From Haloferax sulfurifontis ATCC BAA-897 (lineage in GTDB: Archaea > Halobacteriota > Halobacteria > Halobacteriales > Haloferacaceae): a stretch of DNA of 64,000 nt. Shown here one piece after another: positions 31,911 to 40,298 of this stretch (positions within the stretch are counted from its first letter, which is position 1; the number at the start of each line of letters is the position of its first letter). A model generated the notes under the pieces. It had not been told where the DNA came from. It was given only the letters and a program-made list of their open reading frames with translations, and ran no database searches. Location of the stretch: contig NZ_AOLM01000007.1 of assembly GCF_000337835.1 (NCBI RefSeq), positions 1-64,000 of the forward strand. Direction: 5' to 3'. A program made the translations under genes and the position numbers.

Positions 31911-32602
31911 CAGTGGCCCCACTCAGTTTCTTCGGCGGCCTCGAGTTGCGATTCGAGGTCATCGAGGTCGTCGAGGTTGTCCGCGGCGTCGGAGCCGACA
32001 GACAGGTCTTCAAGGGTTTCCTTCGCCGCCCGTGCGCGAGCGACAGCCTCTGACTCGTCTTGGAAGAACACCACGTCTTGGGCGGCCATCAAGAGGAGCT
32101 GTCCGTGTTCGACGAGCGGCTGGACCGTCTCGGAAATGTCGGTCAGCTCCTCTTGGAGCACGACGCACCCGTTGTCGATAGCGTAGTCTCGGAGCCGACG
32201 ACGCAGTTCGCTCTGGGAGTCGGCCGTTTCCATGATGCGTTCGCGGCGGTCGATTTGGTCGTTGTCCGTGACGACCGGGCACGCGACCCCGTAGTGTTCG
32301 CAGTCTTTGCATCGGTCGGGGAAGCAGGCGTCGCCGCTGTCGTACTCGCGCGTCCGGTACATCGGGTTGTTCCGGCGGATTTCGGCGAGGAGCGATGAGA
32401 CGTGTTCTTCGGCGTCGCCAGCGCGAGCCCGCGTCGCGATGAGCAACCATTTCGAGATAGCGCGGCGGAGGTCCTCGTCGTGGATGTCCGGGCGCATGTC
32501 GAGTAGCTCTTCTTCGATGTGCGAGAGCCGTTGCTGTTGGCGCTTGTGCTGTTCGTGGTCGGGCCGGGAGTTGGGACTCCCGACGTTGGTATCAATCGGC
32601 AT
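31910..32602 (-). CDS. Soluble hypothetical protein with Cys cluster (230 aa)
   Basis: 230 residues, helical and acidic, without transmembrane segments. A cluster CFPDRCKDCEHYGVAC (about 92-107) could bind zinc or an Fe-S cluster. Located between membrane-protein genes, so likely a cytoplasmic partner. Confidence 0.6.
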   Translation of the reverse strand: MPIDTNVGSPNSRPDHEQHKRQQQRLSHIEEELLDMRPDIHDEDLRRAISKWLLIATRARAGDAEEHVSSLLAEIRRNNPMYRTREYDSGDACFPDRCKDCEHYGVACPVVTDNDQIDRRERIMETADSQSELRRRLRDYAIDNGCVVLQEELTDISETVQPLVEHGQLLLMAAQDVVFFQDESEAVARARAAKETLEDLSVGSDAADNLDDLDDLESQLEAAEETEWGH

Positions 32603-32885
32603 CGTTCGATTCAGGATGGGCAGGGGTTGGTTCGGCGTCGGCGGTGCGGCGCGGGCGAGACTCGGGCGGCAGGGCGTCGTCAGGCGGTGGGTCGAGCGCC
32701 GCCGGCACGTCCATCGCCGCGGCCTCGTCGACCGGCGCGATGACGAGTTTGCCGTCGGCGACCCACGCCACGCAGTCGTCGCCGGCCTCCAGCGGAAACG
32801 CGGTGTCCTGCGTGAACGCCTTCTTCAGATAGACCTGAAGCGACGCCCCGTTTCGGTTCACAGAGACGCGGTCGTGGTCGGTCAC
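32592..32885 (-). CDS. AbrB-like small protein (97 aa)
   Basis: 97 residues from a GTG at 32885. The first 55 residues (RVSVNRNGASLQVYLKKAF... DDCVAWVADGKLVIAPVDE) look like an AbrB/SpoVT swapped hairpin; the rest is a Pro/Ala-rich acidic tail. The stretch GTAGAGAGGCTAC upstream may be its promoter region. Possibly a cluster regulator. Confidence 0.55.
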   Translation of the reverse strand: MTDHDRVSVNRNGASLQVYLKKAFTQDTAFPLEAGDDCVAWVADGKLVIAPVDEAAAMDVPAALDPPPDDALPPESRPRRTADAEPTPAHPESNDAD

Positions 32886-32991
32886 GGCCGTTGTAGCCTC
32901 TCTACAATGGCCCGACCGAACGAAACTGGTCGGCCGGCCTGTCGGCGTCGGCAGACGTGTCTGTGCGTTGAGGTCAGGTTCGGGAACATGG

Positions 32992-33261
32992 TTAGCCACC
33001 GTTGATTTTGCGCCGGACGTCGTTCGTTCGCGTCCGGAATATCGAGTAGTAGAGGATGGTGAGCAGGATGGCGATGATGGTGTAGATGCCGCCCGCGAAC
33101 GCGAGCGCGAACACGATGACGAGCATGAACGCGGCGTAGAGCGCCTGCGAGAGGTCGCCGTACACGCGGGCCGTGCCGCCATATCGGCGGGCGACGAACT
33201 CCCCGGCGACGACGCCGAGGATGATGCCCCCGAAGCCGAGGGCGAGCGTCGCGGCCGTCAC
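32992..33261 (-). CDS. Small membrane protein (89 aa)
   Basis: 89 residues with two to three hydrophobic helices (about 3-25, 40-58, 58-72) and a basic C-terminus. ATGA overlap with the 78-residue gene before it. Size and topology recall the small Ced/VirB3-like subunits of archaeal DNA-transfer systems, which is inference. Confidence 0.6.
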   Translation of the reverse strand: MTAATLALGFGGIILGVVAGEFVARRYGGTARVYGDLSQALYAAFMLVIVFALAFAGGIYTIIAILLTILYYSIFRTRTNDVRRKINGG

Positions 33262-33494
33262 TCGTCATCCCTCCGGTCGCCGTTGCCTTGCACGAGGTCG
33301 CGCGTGTCGAGACCGCTGTACTGCCCCATCGACTTCGTCTTGTAGATGTCCAAGAGTTCGGGGCCGCCGATGAGGACCGCGAGGATGACCACAACGAGGC
33401 CGATGGCGATGATGAACCCGCCACCCGCGAGGATGGCCGGCGCGAGAACAAGCCCCACGAGCGCGGCGACGAGCGCCACGTACAGGTTATCCAT
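33258..33494 (-). CDS. Small two-helix membrane protein, pilin-like (78 aa)
   Basis: The start at 33494 is set by the GGAGGG Shine-Dalgarno-like site. 78 residues with two hydrophobic helices (about 4-20 and 24-46) and a polar tail. This topology fits VirB2/CedA1-like conjugative pilins, but many small membrane proteins look alike. Confidence 0.6.
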   Translation of the reverse strand: MDNLYVALVAALVGLVLAPAILAGGGFIIAIGLVVVILAVLIGGPELLDIYKTKSMGQYSGLDTRDLVQGNGDRRDDE

Positions 33495-34380
33495 CGAACC
33501 ACCCTCCAATCGAACTATCTGGACCGTTGAGCATTTCTTTCCATCCTGACAAGTACGTCTCAACTTCCCACGATGCCTTGTCCCGCATCGTCGGTTCGAC
33601 GACGAACCTCACCGTCGCGTCCGCGTCGTTGAACGTGAACCGGACAGCGTTCTCGTCGTCGTCAGTCTGCACGAACACCGGTTTCGTCGAGTCAGTCGGG
33701 ACGCGCTTCCACGTCTCACCGTCTGTCGCGTAGAGCGCGTCCCACTCGTCGACCGATTCGCCCGTCTGTGGGTTCTCCAGCGGGACCGTGATGGTCGTCT
33801 TCTCGCCGGGCGCGAACTCGTAGTGGCGTTGGGTCACGTCCGACTCGTCGCCGAACGCGCTCTTGACGCGCTCCCACGCGCCCGTCGCTCGCGTCCGCTG
33901 TTCGGACGACCACGAGAGCGCTTCCACGCGGTACTGGTTCGGTGCGAACGTCGCCGACGTGCCGGGCGGGAGCGTGAACTCGATACGAGTGAACGTCTCC
34001 GAGTCGTTCCAGTCGCGAATCGCGTTCCACGTCGCACTCACGTTGCCGTCGGTCGACTCGACCGCGCCGGGGAGCTGTGCCGCCGGCATCGCGTCTTCGG
34101 AGACTTCGACGCGGAAGGCCACGCAGTAGCCGTTGGGGTTGTCGGCCGTCACGCGGTAGAACGCCGAGTCTTCGACGACCCGGACCCGCGTGTTCTTCGC
34201 CGTCGACGTCGCCTCACTCCCGTTGGCGACCCGGTCGACCGTCGCCGCGTCAGTCCGGAACGACAGGTGCTCGACGTACGTCTGGCAAGTGTCGGTCTGT
34301 GCGGCCGCGGGCGTCGCGACCGCCGGCGCGACCATGCTCACGACGAGCACGAGCGCGAGGACGTGCCGAAGCCTCACCAT
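33487..34380 (-). CDS. Secreted/envelope protein with signal peptide (297 aa)
   Basis: 297 residues from the ATG at 34380: signal peptide 1-28 ending AAAQ, then a beta-rich extracellular domain with N-glycosylation sequons (NGS, NVS, NDS). The stop overlaps the pilin-like gene start. No family recognised. Confidence 0.65.
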   Translation of the reverse strand: MVRLRHVLALVLVVSMVAPAVATPAAAQTDTCQTYVEHLSFRTDAATVDRVANGSEATSTAKNTRVRVVEDSAFYRVTADNPNGYCVAFRVEVSEDAMPAAQLPGAVESTDGNVSATWNAIRDWNDSETFTRIEFTLPPGTSATFAPNQYRVEALSWSSEQRTRATGAWERVKSAFGDESDVTQRHYEFAPGEKTTITVPLENPQTGESVDEWDALYATDGETWKRVPTDSTKPVFVQTDDDENAVRFTFNDADATVRFVVEPTMRDKASWEVETYLSGWKEMLNGPDSSIGGWFDG

Positions 34381-34676
34381 GGCACCAGCCTCCCGAGGCG
34401 GCGAAGCCAGCGGTCGTAGCGCCGCCGCCAGCGGTCGCCGGCCTCGCCGGTCGCATACGACCGCGCCCACGACTGGATGCGGTCTTCGGGAAGGAACTCG
34501 CGGAGGATGATACCGAGGACGACCGCCGAGAGCACGCCGAGGAGGACCGAGTTCGCGGCGACGGCGAGGACCACGAGGCCGAGGACGACCGCCCCGAAGA
34601 CGACCATCGCCCCGAGACGGAAGCCGATGCGCTCGCCGTTCTCCAGCCAGAGCCGGATGCGTTGCTCCAAGCCCAT
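34374..34676 (-). CDS. Small membrane protein (100 aa)
   Basis: 100 residues with two adjacent hydrophobic helices (about 22-60) and an Arg/Trp-rich C-terminus (RWRRRYDRWLRRLGRL). TGATG overlap with the gene upstream. Part of the envelope cluster. Confidence 0.6.
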   Translation of the reverse strand: MGLEQRIRLWLENGERIGFRLGAMVVFGAVVLGLVVLAVAANSVLLGVLSAVVLGIILREFLPEDRIQSWARSYATGEAGDRWRRRYDRWLRRLGRLVPW

Positions 34677-35053
34677 CACTCGGACCTCCAGAACGGGATG
34701 TCGATGTCGTCGGGGATGGGGAGTCGCGACCGACCCCGACGCCACAGCTCGTTGAACGCCGGGAGCCACCGCCACACTCCGATGCCGAGGAGGAACAGAT
34801 GGACGAACACCAGCGCGAGCGTCGCCCCGAACGAGATGACCGACAGCGTCGCCCAAAAGAAGATGAACACGATGTTCGCGTTGATCTGCTCGCGCGGCGT
34901 CGTCTGGCGAATCCCGAGCGCCCTCGGGACGAGCGACGCTATCCAGTTGATGGTATCGACGATGCTCGGCAGGAGGATGTCGTCGAGCGACCAGTTGGTC
35001 GCGTAGCCCCACGCGTTCCGAGCGAAGCCGCTCAGTTGCCCGCGGATGCTCAT
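34676..35053 (-). CDS. Membrane protein (125 aa)
   Basis: 125 residues: an amphipathic N-terminal region, then two long hydrophobic helices (about 62-100) ending in VWRWLPAF. ATGA overlap with the gene upstream. Unknown function in the envelope cluster. Confidence 0.6.
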   Translation of the reverse strand: MSIRGQLSGFARNAWGYATNWSLDDILLPSIVDTINWIASLVPRALGIRQTTPREQINANIVFIFFWATLSVISFGATLALVFVHLFLLGIGVWRWLPAFNELWRRGRSRLPIPDDIDIPFWRSE

Positions 35054-35379
35054 TCGGACCCCTCCCCGGACTGCGCGAAGCCGTCGTACGACTCGCCGTG
35101 CTGGTGGGTCGGTTCGGAGCGACGGTAGACGTTCCACGTCGCGATGGCGTGGAGGACGCCGAAGTACAAGAGCGCGAGTTCGATGCCCGCGACGGCGAGC
35201 GCGCCGACGAACCCCATCGTGGTCGTGGTCGGCGTCGTTCCCGTGGCGTACAGGCCGTACAGACCGATGGCCGGGAAGACGACTCCGACCGCCACGTCGC
35301 CCGCTATCTCGTCGGCTTCGACGTCCTCACGGCGCTCGCGATACGTCGCCCGGACGGCCTGCCTGACTCTCGAAGCCAC
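35050..35379 (-). CDS. Membrane protein (109 aa)
   Basis: 109 residues, with hydrophobic helices near 28-47 and 54-80 and a His/Gln-rich polar tail. One-base overlap with the gene upstream (35379). Confidence 0.6.
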   Translation of the reverse strand: MASRVRQAVRATYRERREDVEADEIAGDVAVGVVFPAIGLYGLYATGTTPTTTTMGFVGALAVAGIELALLYFGVLHAIATWNVYRRSEPTHQHGESYDGFAQSGEGSE

Positions 35380-36044
35380 TACTCGTCACCTCCGATGAAG
35401 TCGAACGTTCCTTCGACGTGGCCGGCGTACTTCCCTGCCATTCGGCGGCCGAACGCGCCTTCGGGCGTCGTGTTGGTCTCGACGTACTCCTCGCGGAAGT
35501 CCACGAGGTCGTCGGGGCCTTCCTCAGCGGCGAGACCCGACAGCGTCACGCGCTTGTCGACGCTCCGACTCGTCTCGTTGACGATTTCCGCCGACGTGAC
35601 GTTGCCGGTCGTCTGGTTGATGTCCGCGACGAAGAACACAGTCTGGCCGTTGTCGCCGTCGTCGGTGTCGGTCTCACAGCGGATGCGAACCGTGTCGTAG
35701 TCGGTGTTCGCGACGATGCGCTCGTTGGCGTACGCGATGTACGTCTCGTTGTTCGCGTTGAACTCCGACTGGATGTCGAGCGCGCACTGGCGGGCGTCGC
35801 GCTTCGGTTCGCGAAGCGGGTTCGCGTAGGCGATGTTCTCTGCCGCGCCCTTGAAGAACGCACTCGCGGCTTTTGCCGCGCCGACCGGGTCTTCGGCGAT
35901 GTCGACCGCCTTGCCGGTGAGCGCTTCGAGGAGGCCGGTGTCGCCGTCGTCTGTCTGTGCCGCCACCCCCATCGGCGCAACCGCGCTCGCGATGAGCGCG
36001 ACCACGAGGATGAGCGCGAGGCGGCGCTTCGATGCTTGGGTCAT
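35379..36044 (-). CDS. Secreted protein with signal peptide (221 aa)
   Basis: 221 residues with a signal peptide (1-29, ending VAAQ), then an extracellular domain holding two Cys (about 88 and 125) that could form a disulfide, and several N-glycosylation sequons. A 165-bp GC-rich gap with no supported gene precedes it. Confidence 0.6.
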   Translation of the reverse strand: MTQASKRRLALILVVALIASAVAPMGVAAQTDDGDTGLLEALTGKAVDIAEDPVGAAKAASAFFKGAAENIAYANPLREPKRDARQCALDIQSEFNANNETYIAYANERIVANTDYDTVRIRCETDTDDGDNGQTVFFVADINQTTGNVTSAEIVNETSRSVDKRVTLSGLAAEEGPDDLVDFREEYVETNTTPEGAFGRRMAGKYAGHVEGTFDFIGGDE

Positions 36045-36209
36045 GGTGTCAGGGTGAGTTCATGAGTATGAGTGGATGGTCTGCGAGCGATGCGGTCGCG
36101 CCGCGAGACCGCGGCGCAAACACCCGGTGTCCGACTCGAACGGACGGTCGTGCCGACCACGAGACCGGGACGGGTGGGAGGAGTAGGGGTACAAGCGGGG
36201 TGGCCCGTG

Positions 36210-36455
36210 TTAGGGAAGCCAGCGGACCTCGCCACGGCCGGAGACGACCGCTTGGAGGTTGTTCTGCGCCCAGTACAGGTAGTAGCCGACGCGGCTGTTC
36301 TCGCCGAGGAGCGGCGTGCCTGTCGCGACTGCCCACAGGTTGTTGAGCAACCACACAGGGATGCCCGCGACGATGAGAACCGCGAGGGCCGCCACCATGT
36401 ACGGGATGACGACAGTGCCGAGAAGGAGGCGACGAGCGGCGTCAGTCCGGGCCAC
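36210..36455 (-). CDS. Small membrane protein, paralogue of neighbour (81 aa)
   Basis: 81 residues from a GTG. One hydrophobic region (about 10-40) and a C-terminal segment ending SGRGEVRWLP. The neighbouring 92-residue protein ends TGKGEFEWLP and has the same layout, indicating a tandem duplication. Confidence 0.6.
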   Translation of the reverse strand: MARTDAARRLLLGTVVIPYMVAALAVLIVAGIPVWLLNNLWAVATGTPLLGENSRVGYYLYWAQNNLQAVVSGRGEVRWLP

Positions 36456-36458
36456 GCG

Positions 36459-36737
36459 TCACCCCATTGACGGAAGCCACTCGAACTCACCCTTGCCGGT
36501 GAGCGAGTAGCTCGTTTGTTCAAACGACCATTCGAGTGAGTAGTGAACCCACCTGCCGACCGTCGACGACGAACGCAGGCCGTCGCGGTTCAGCACCAAC
36601 TCGGCGAGCAGGTCGATGACCGCGAAGACGACGCCGAGGATGCCGATAACAAACGTGACGACGTAGCCGACGGTGAGTTGCCACACCATCGCCCACACCC
36701 GCCACAGCGCCCGTCGTCGGTAGGTGCCGAGTTGCAT
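36459..36737 (-). CDS. Small membrane protein, paralogue of neighbour (92 aa)
   Basis: 92 residues with hydrophobic helices (about 14-48) and the shared C-terminal signature GKGEFEWLP. Lies immediately upstream of its paralogue and downstream of the 338-residue surface protein gene. Confidence 0.6.
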   Translation of the reverse strand: MQLGTYRRRALWRVWAMVWQLTVGYVVTFVIGILGVVFAVIDLLAELVLNRDGLRSSSTVGRWVHYSLEWSFEQTSYSLTGKGEFEWLPSMG

Positions 36738-36745
36738 CAGTTACC

Positions 36746-37762
36746 TCACAGCGCCGCCGAGCCGTAGCTGGAGACAGAGTTGATGATGCTGTCGGTGTAG
36801 CCAGCGCCGAGGCCACGGAACAGGTCGAACGTCTCGCCGAAGCTGAGGCCGTCGTTACCGGCGAGCGTGAACGTCGTCTCCGAGACGCCGTCGAAGCGCT
36901 CGTCGCCGTTGTTCATGATGGTGAGTTCTTCGGCGTCCGAGTCGTAGACTGCGTACGCCTCGTCATCGTCGAGGAAGTCCCACTCGGAGGACTTCTCGTT
37001 GACGAACACCGGGATGAGGACCGTGCCGTCGTCGCCCTCTGCTTTCACCGTCATGAGCGGCAGGAACGCGCCGTCGTCCTTGTCCTCCGCGGCGAGCGCG
37101 AAGGCGTCAGCGACCGTGCCGTTCGCGAGGTTGACCTCGTGGCTCGCGTTCGAACCCGTCGCGACCGAGGCGAGTTCGAACGACGCGATGTTGGTGTCGT
37201 AGCTCGACGAAATCTGGCTGAGCCACGGGTGCTTCTCCTCAACCGTCACGTCGTTGTTCGTGAACGCGTCGCCGATGCGGTAGACTGCGCGGTCGGCCGT
37301 GTTGTTGAACGCGACGTCGATGACCGTCGCGTTGTCGGTGTCTTGGGTGTCCGTGATACGGACCTTGAAGGTCTTGTTCTCACCGTAGCCGACTGGGAGG
37401 TCCTCGAACTCGTCGTGGCTGATGTTCCACGCGTAGTGGTTGTTCGTGCTGTCGGTCACGTCTGCCGAGGAGTTGGTGTAGACCGACTCCATGTCGGCCA
37501 CCGTCTCGCCGGTGTCAGGGTCGAGGATTTGCAGTCTCGCGTCCCCGCTCACGTTGGCGTCAAACGTCACTTCGACGTATGAGGAGTTCGAGGCGTTGGC
37601 GGTGAAGCCAGAGACCGTGTAGCCGTCGGTCCAGTCGGAGGTCGTGGTTGTGTTGGTCGATTCGGTGTCGATGCTTGGGGTCGCCGCGAACGCCCCGCCC
37701 GCGAAGACGGAGAGTGCGACGGTCAGCGCGAGCGCGATGCTCGCCAGTTTACTGTGTTGCAT
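36746..37762 (-). CDS. Secreted glycoprotein-like surface protein (338 aa)
   Basis: 338 residues: signal peptide 1-26 (LALTVALSVFAGGAFA), then beta-rich acidic sequence with many N-X-S/T sequons (NASNSS, NTT, NKT, NAS, NGT). No Cys. The C-terminal 40 residues are less acidic and could insert in the membrane. It could be a major structural protein of a pilus, vesicle or particle. Starts a promoter-separated unit. Confidence 0.6.
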   Translation of the reverse strand: MQHSKLASIALALTVALSVFAGGAFAATPSIDTESTNTTTTSDWTDGYTVSGFTANASNSSYVEVTFDANVSGDARLQILDPDTGETVADMESVYTNSSADVTDSTNNHYAWNISHDEFEDLPVGYGENKTFKVRITDTQDTDNATVIDVAFNNTADRAVYRIGDAFTNNDVTVEEKHPWLSQISSSYDTNIASFELASVATGSNASHEVNLANGTVADAFALAAEDKDDGAFLPLMTVKAEGDDGTVLIPVFVNEKSSEWDFLDDDEAYAVYDSDAEELTIMNNGDERFDGVSETTFTLAGNDGLSFGETFDLFRGLGAGYTDSIINSVSSYGSAAL

Positions 37763-37896
37763 TGTATGTTGGAGATGTGGTTGGTTGCGCGTCGGTTCCG
37801 GAGTGTCCCGCCACGGCCGACGGTGGTGGGACGCCTCCTCCCTCGTACCTACAGGTCGCTGTTGGTGTCTTTCGAGAGCTCATGGTCTTGCGTATC

Positions 37897-38670
37897 TCAC
37901 AACTCGATATCCAGGTCGTCGAGCGACACGCCCTCGCCGGCTCCGTAGACAAGCGGGTAGACGTAGCGTCGAAGTCCAGCCTCGTAGCTGAACGACCCGA
38001 CGGTGTTGTGCCACCAGTCGGACCGGCCACCGAAGCCGGTCATGACCCACGGCTGAGTGAGCGACCGGAGGTAAATCGCGTCGTCCCATCCGTTGTCCCA
38101 CCACGCCTGCATCTCGTCATCTGACAGGTGTTCGAGGTCGACGTCTTGGCCTTCCTCCGCGGTGAGGTAGTAGTGATGCCACGGGTTGACGACGTGGAGT
38201 GTCGGGTGGACCGCACCCTCGCTGTCGCCGAGGACCGTCGGTGGCGACCGACTCCATCCGCGGAGCCAATGGTACGCGGAAAACGCGACGTCGACGATTT
38301 CGTCGGTGGTCTCGTTGACCCGGACGTAGATGGGTTCGTGGTCCCCCCAATGGCTGTCGTAGCCGAGTGCAACGCCCTTCTGGAACGGGTACTCCGCCCA
38401 GTAGACCAATACGGTGTCGTCGAACTCAGTCGACCGCGCCACAAACGAGTAGAGCGCCGTCGGTGTGTTCGTCCCGAGGTCCCGGAGAACCAGACGCGGC
38501 TTGTAGCGGTTCAGCAGGTCGGGTTCGTATGTCCGTGTGACGTGGTCCGGCGTCGCGTCGTCGATAGTTTCCGACGCCGCCGAGACGCCGGCAGAGAACG
38601 TGCCGCCGACGAGCGCCCCGGCCGCGAGGGCCTTCCCACCCGCCCGAAGGAACTCTCGACGGGTTCGCAT
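37897..38670 (-). CDS. Tat-exported hypothetical protein (257 aa)
   Basis: 257 residues with a clear twin-arginine signal (RREFLRAGGKALAAGALVGG). The mature part is rich in Trp, His and Tyr, with YWAEYPFQKGVALGYDSHWGDHEP and NPWHHYY, loosely like NPP1/Vps62-type extracellular proteins. Its stop lies 226 bp from the next gene. One-base overlap with the protease gene suggests joint expression. Confidence 0.6.
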   Translation of the reverse strand: MRTRREFLRAGGKALAAGALVGGTFSAGVSAASETIDDATPDHVTRTYEPDLLNRYKPRLVLRDLGTNTPTALYSFVARSTEFDDTVLVYWAEYPFQKGVALGYDSHWGDHEPIYVRVNETTDEIVDVAFSAYHWLRGWSRSPPTVLGDSEGAVHPTLHVVNPWHHYYLTAEEGQDVDLEHLSDDEMQAWWDNGWDDAIYLRSLTQPWVMTGFGGRSDWWHNTVGSFSYEAGLRRYVYPLVYGAGEGVSLDDLDIEL

Positions 38671-40286
38671 CAGGCCGCCGCCCCCGTCAGTTCAATCCAG
38701 AGGCGAACGACCGACGACCCTGAGTAGCCCTCGTTCGCGAGGTCGCGCGCCCGTGCCGCGTCGGTCCGCGCGTCTTCTTGGCTCGTGTCGCGCTCGACGA
38801 GTCGCGTCGCGTTGTACGCGTCGACCATCCCGTTTCCGACCTCGGTCGTGCCGGCGTTCGGCATCGGTGCGGCCGAGTCCAAGAGCGCCGCCCGAAGTGC
38901 CTCGTGGTCACCCGCGAGCGACGGGTTCGCTTCGAGCGTGAGCGCCGCCACGCCAGAGACGACGGGCGTCGCCATGCTCGTCCCCGACAGCGTCGAGTTC
39001 GTCGGCAGGCCCGACGAGGAGTACACGCGAGCGGTGAGCTTCATCCCCGGCGCGCCGACGTCCGGCCCCTCGCCGTTCGTGACGCCGTTCGAGAAGTCCG
39101 AGACGCCGCCATCCGGACCGACCTCCGAGAAGTACGCCGCGCCCGCGTTGTCGGGCGTCGTCGTGTTCGTCGCCGCGACGCCGATGACCCCTGCTTCGGG
39201 CACGTCGGCCGGCGACGAGATGTAGCGGAGCGCCGGGTTCTCTTTCGAGTTCCCGACCGCGACCACGACGAGCGACACGTTGCCTTCGAGCGCTTCGGAG
39301 AGTTCGTCGGCGATGGTCGCCGAGTAGACCGCCGACCCGAGCGACATCGAGATGATGTCTGCGCCCTGCTCGTCGGCGTACTCGATGCCCTCGACGATAT
39401 CTTGGGTGTTGCCGCCGCCGCTGTCCGAGAGCGCCTTGATGGGCATGACGTTCGCGCCCGGTGCGACGCCTTCCAGCGGTTCACCGGTCGTCGTGTTGTT
39501 CGGGTTCGCGGCTATCGCGCCCGCCACCCACGACCCGTGACCGTTGCCGTCAGCGACGGCCGCGCGACCCGTCTCGTTCGTGATAGTGTTCTTCGGCGAA
39601 ACGATGCGGTCCTGATAGACTGAGTCGTTGGCCGAGTCTTGGTAGTTGAGACCCGAGTCGATGACCGCGACCGTCACGCCCGTCCCGTTGACCGAGACGT
39701 TCGCTGGGTCAGCTCGAACTGCGCGCCGAGCGTCGGCCATCGTAGACTGGTTGGCGTCCTCGTTGAACGCCTGTCCCGATGCCGAGAACGCGGCCTCGCG
39801 ACCGAGCGTGACAAAGCGCGCCCCCGGTGGGCTCGCGAATGTAGATGCGTTCGAGAGCGTCGTGACCGGCTCCGTGTAATCGACCCGCGACGCGATGTCG
39901 ATGTGCTCGACGTACGACCGCGCCGCGAGGCCGTTCCCGAGGATGCGCGCCGCCCCGACGAGTCCGATGTCTTCGGGCGCGGCGGCGATGAGCGCACGGT
40001 TCGACTCGTTGTCGAGCGCGATGAGCGACCGGTCCTGCGAGTCGGCCCACGTCTCCATCGACCGCTCAGAGCCGTCTTCGAACGTGACGTAGAACGCGGG
40101 TTGGCCGTCGTAACTCGTGACGCCCGAGTCGTCGAACGACCCCAGACCCCAGTACGACGTCGCCTCTGTCGCGGCACCTGAGAAGACGCCGTCGAACGGC
40201 GACCCAGAGGCGGCCATGACCGGCGCGGCCATCGGCGAGAGGACGAGTAACGTTGCGACTACCAGTGTGAGTGATTTGCGTTGCAT
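38670..40286 (-). CDS. Subtilisin-like serine protease
   Basis: 538 residues. Signal peptide 1-26; a propeptide-like region to about 200; then the S8 catalytic triad Asp210 (VAVIDSGL), His250 (GNGHGSWVAG) and Ser437 (SGTSMATP), with oxyanion Asn346 (VGNS). The C-terminal 60 residues end in a hydrophobic stretch and may anchor it. Secreted haloarchaeal halolysins are similar. Within a transfer or envelope cluster it may process surface proteins of the apparatus or of the recipient. Confidence 0.9.
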   Translation of the reverse strand: MQRKSLTLVVATLLVLSPMAAPVMAASGSPFDGVFSGAATEATSYWGLGSFDDSGVTSYDGQPAFYVTFEDGSERSMETWADSQDRSLIALDNESNRALIAAAPEDIGLVGAARILGNGLAARSYVEHIDIASRVDYTEPVTTLSNASTFASPPGARFVTLGREAAFSASGQAFNEDANQSTMADARRAVRADPANVSVNGTGVTVAVIDSGLNYQDSANDSVYQDRIVSPKNTITNETGRAAVADGNGHGSWVAGAIAANPNNTTTGEPLEGVAPGANVMPIKALSDSGGGNTQDIVEGIEYADEQGADIISMSLGSAVYSATIADELSEALEGNVSLVVVAVGNSKENPALRYISSPADVPEAGVIGVAATNTTTPDNAGAAYFSEVGPDGGVSDFSNGVTNGEGPDVGAPGMKLTARVYSSSGLPTNSTLSGTSMATPVVSGVAALTLEANPSLAGDHEALRAALLDSAAPMPNAGTTEVGNGMVDAYNATRLVERDTSQEDARTDAARARDLANEGYSGSSVVRLWIELTGAAA

Positions 40287-40298
40287 GATGGACCTCTA

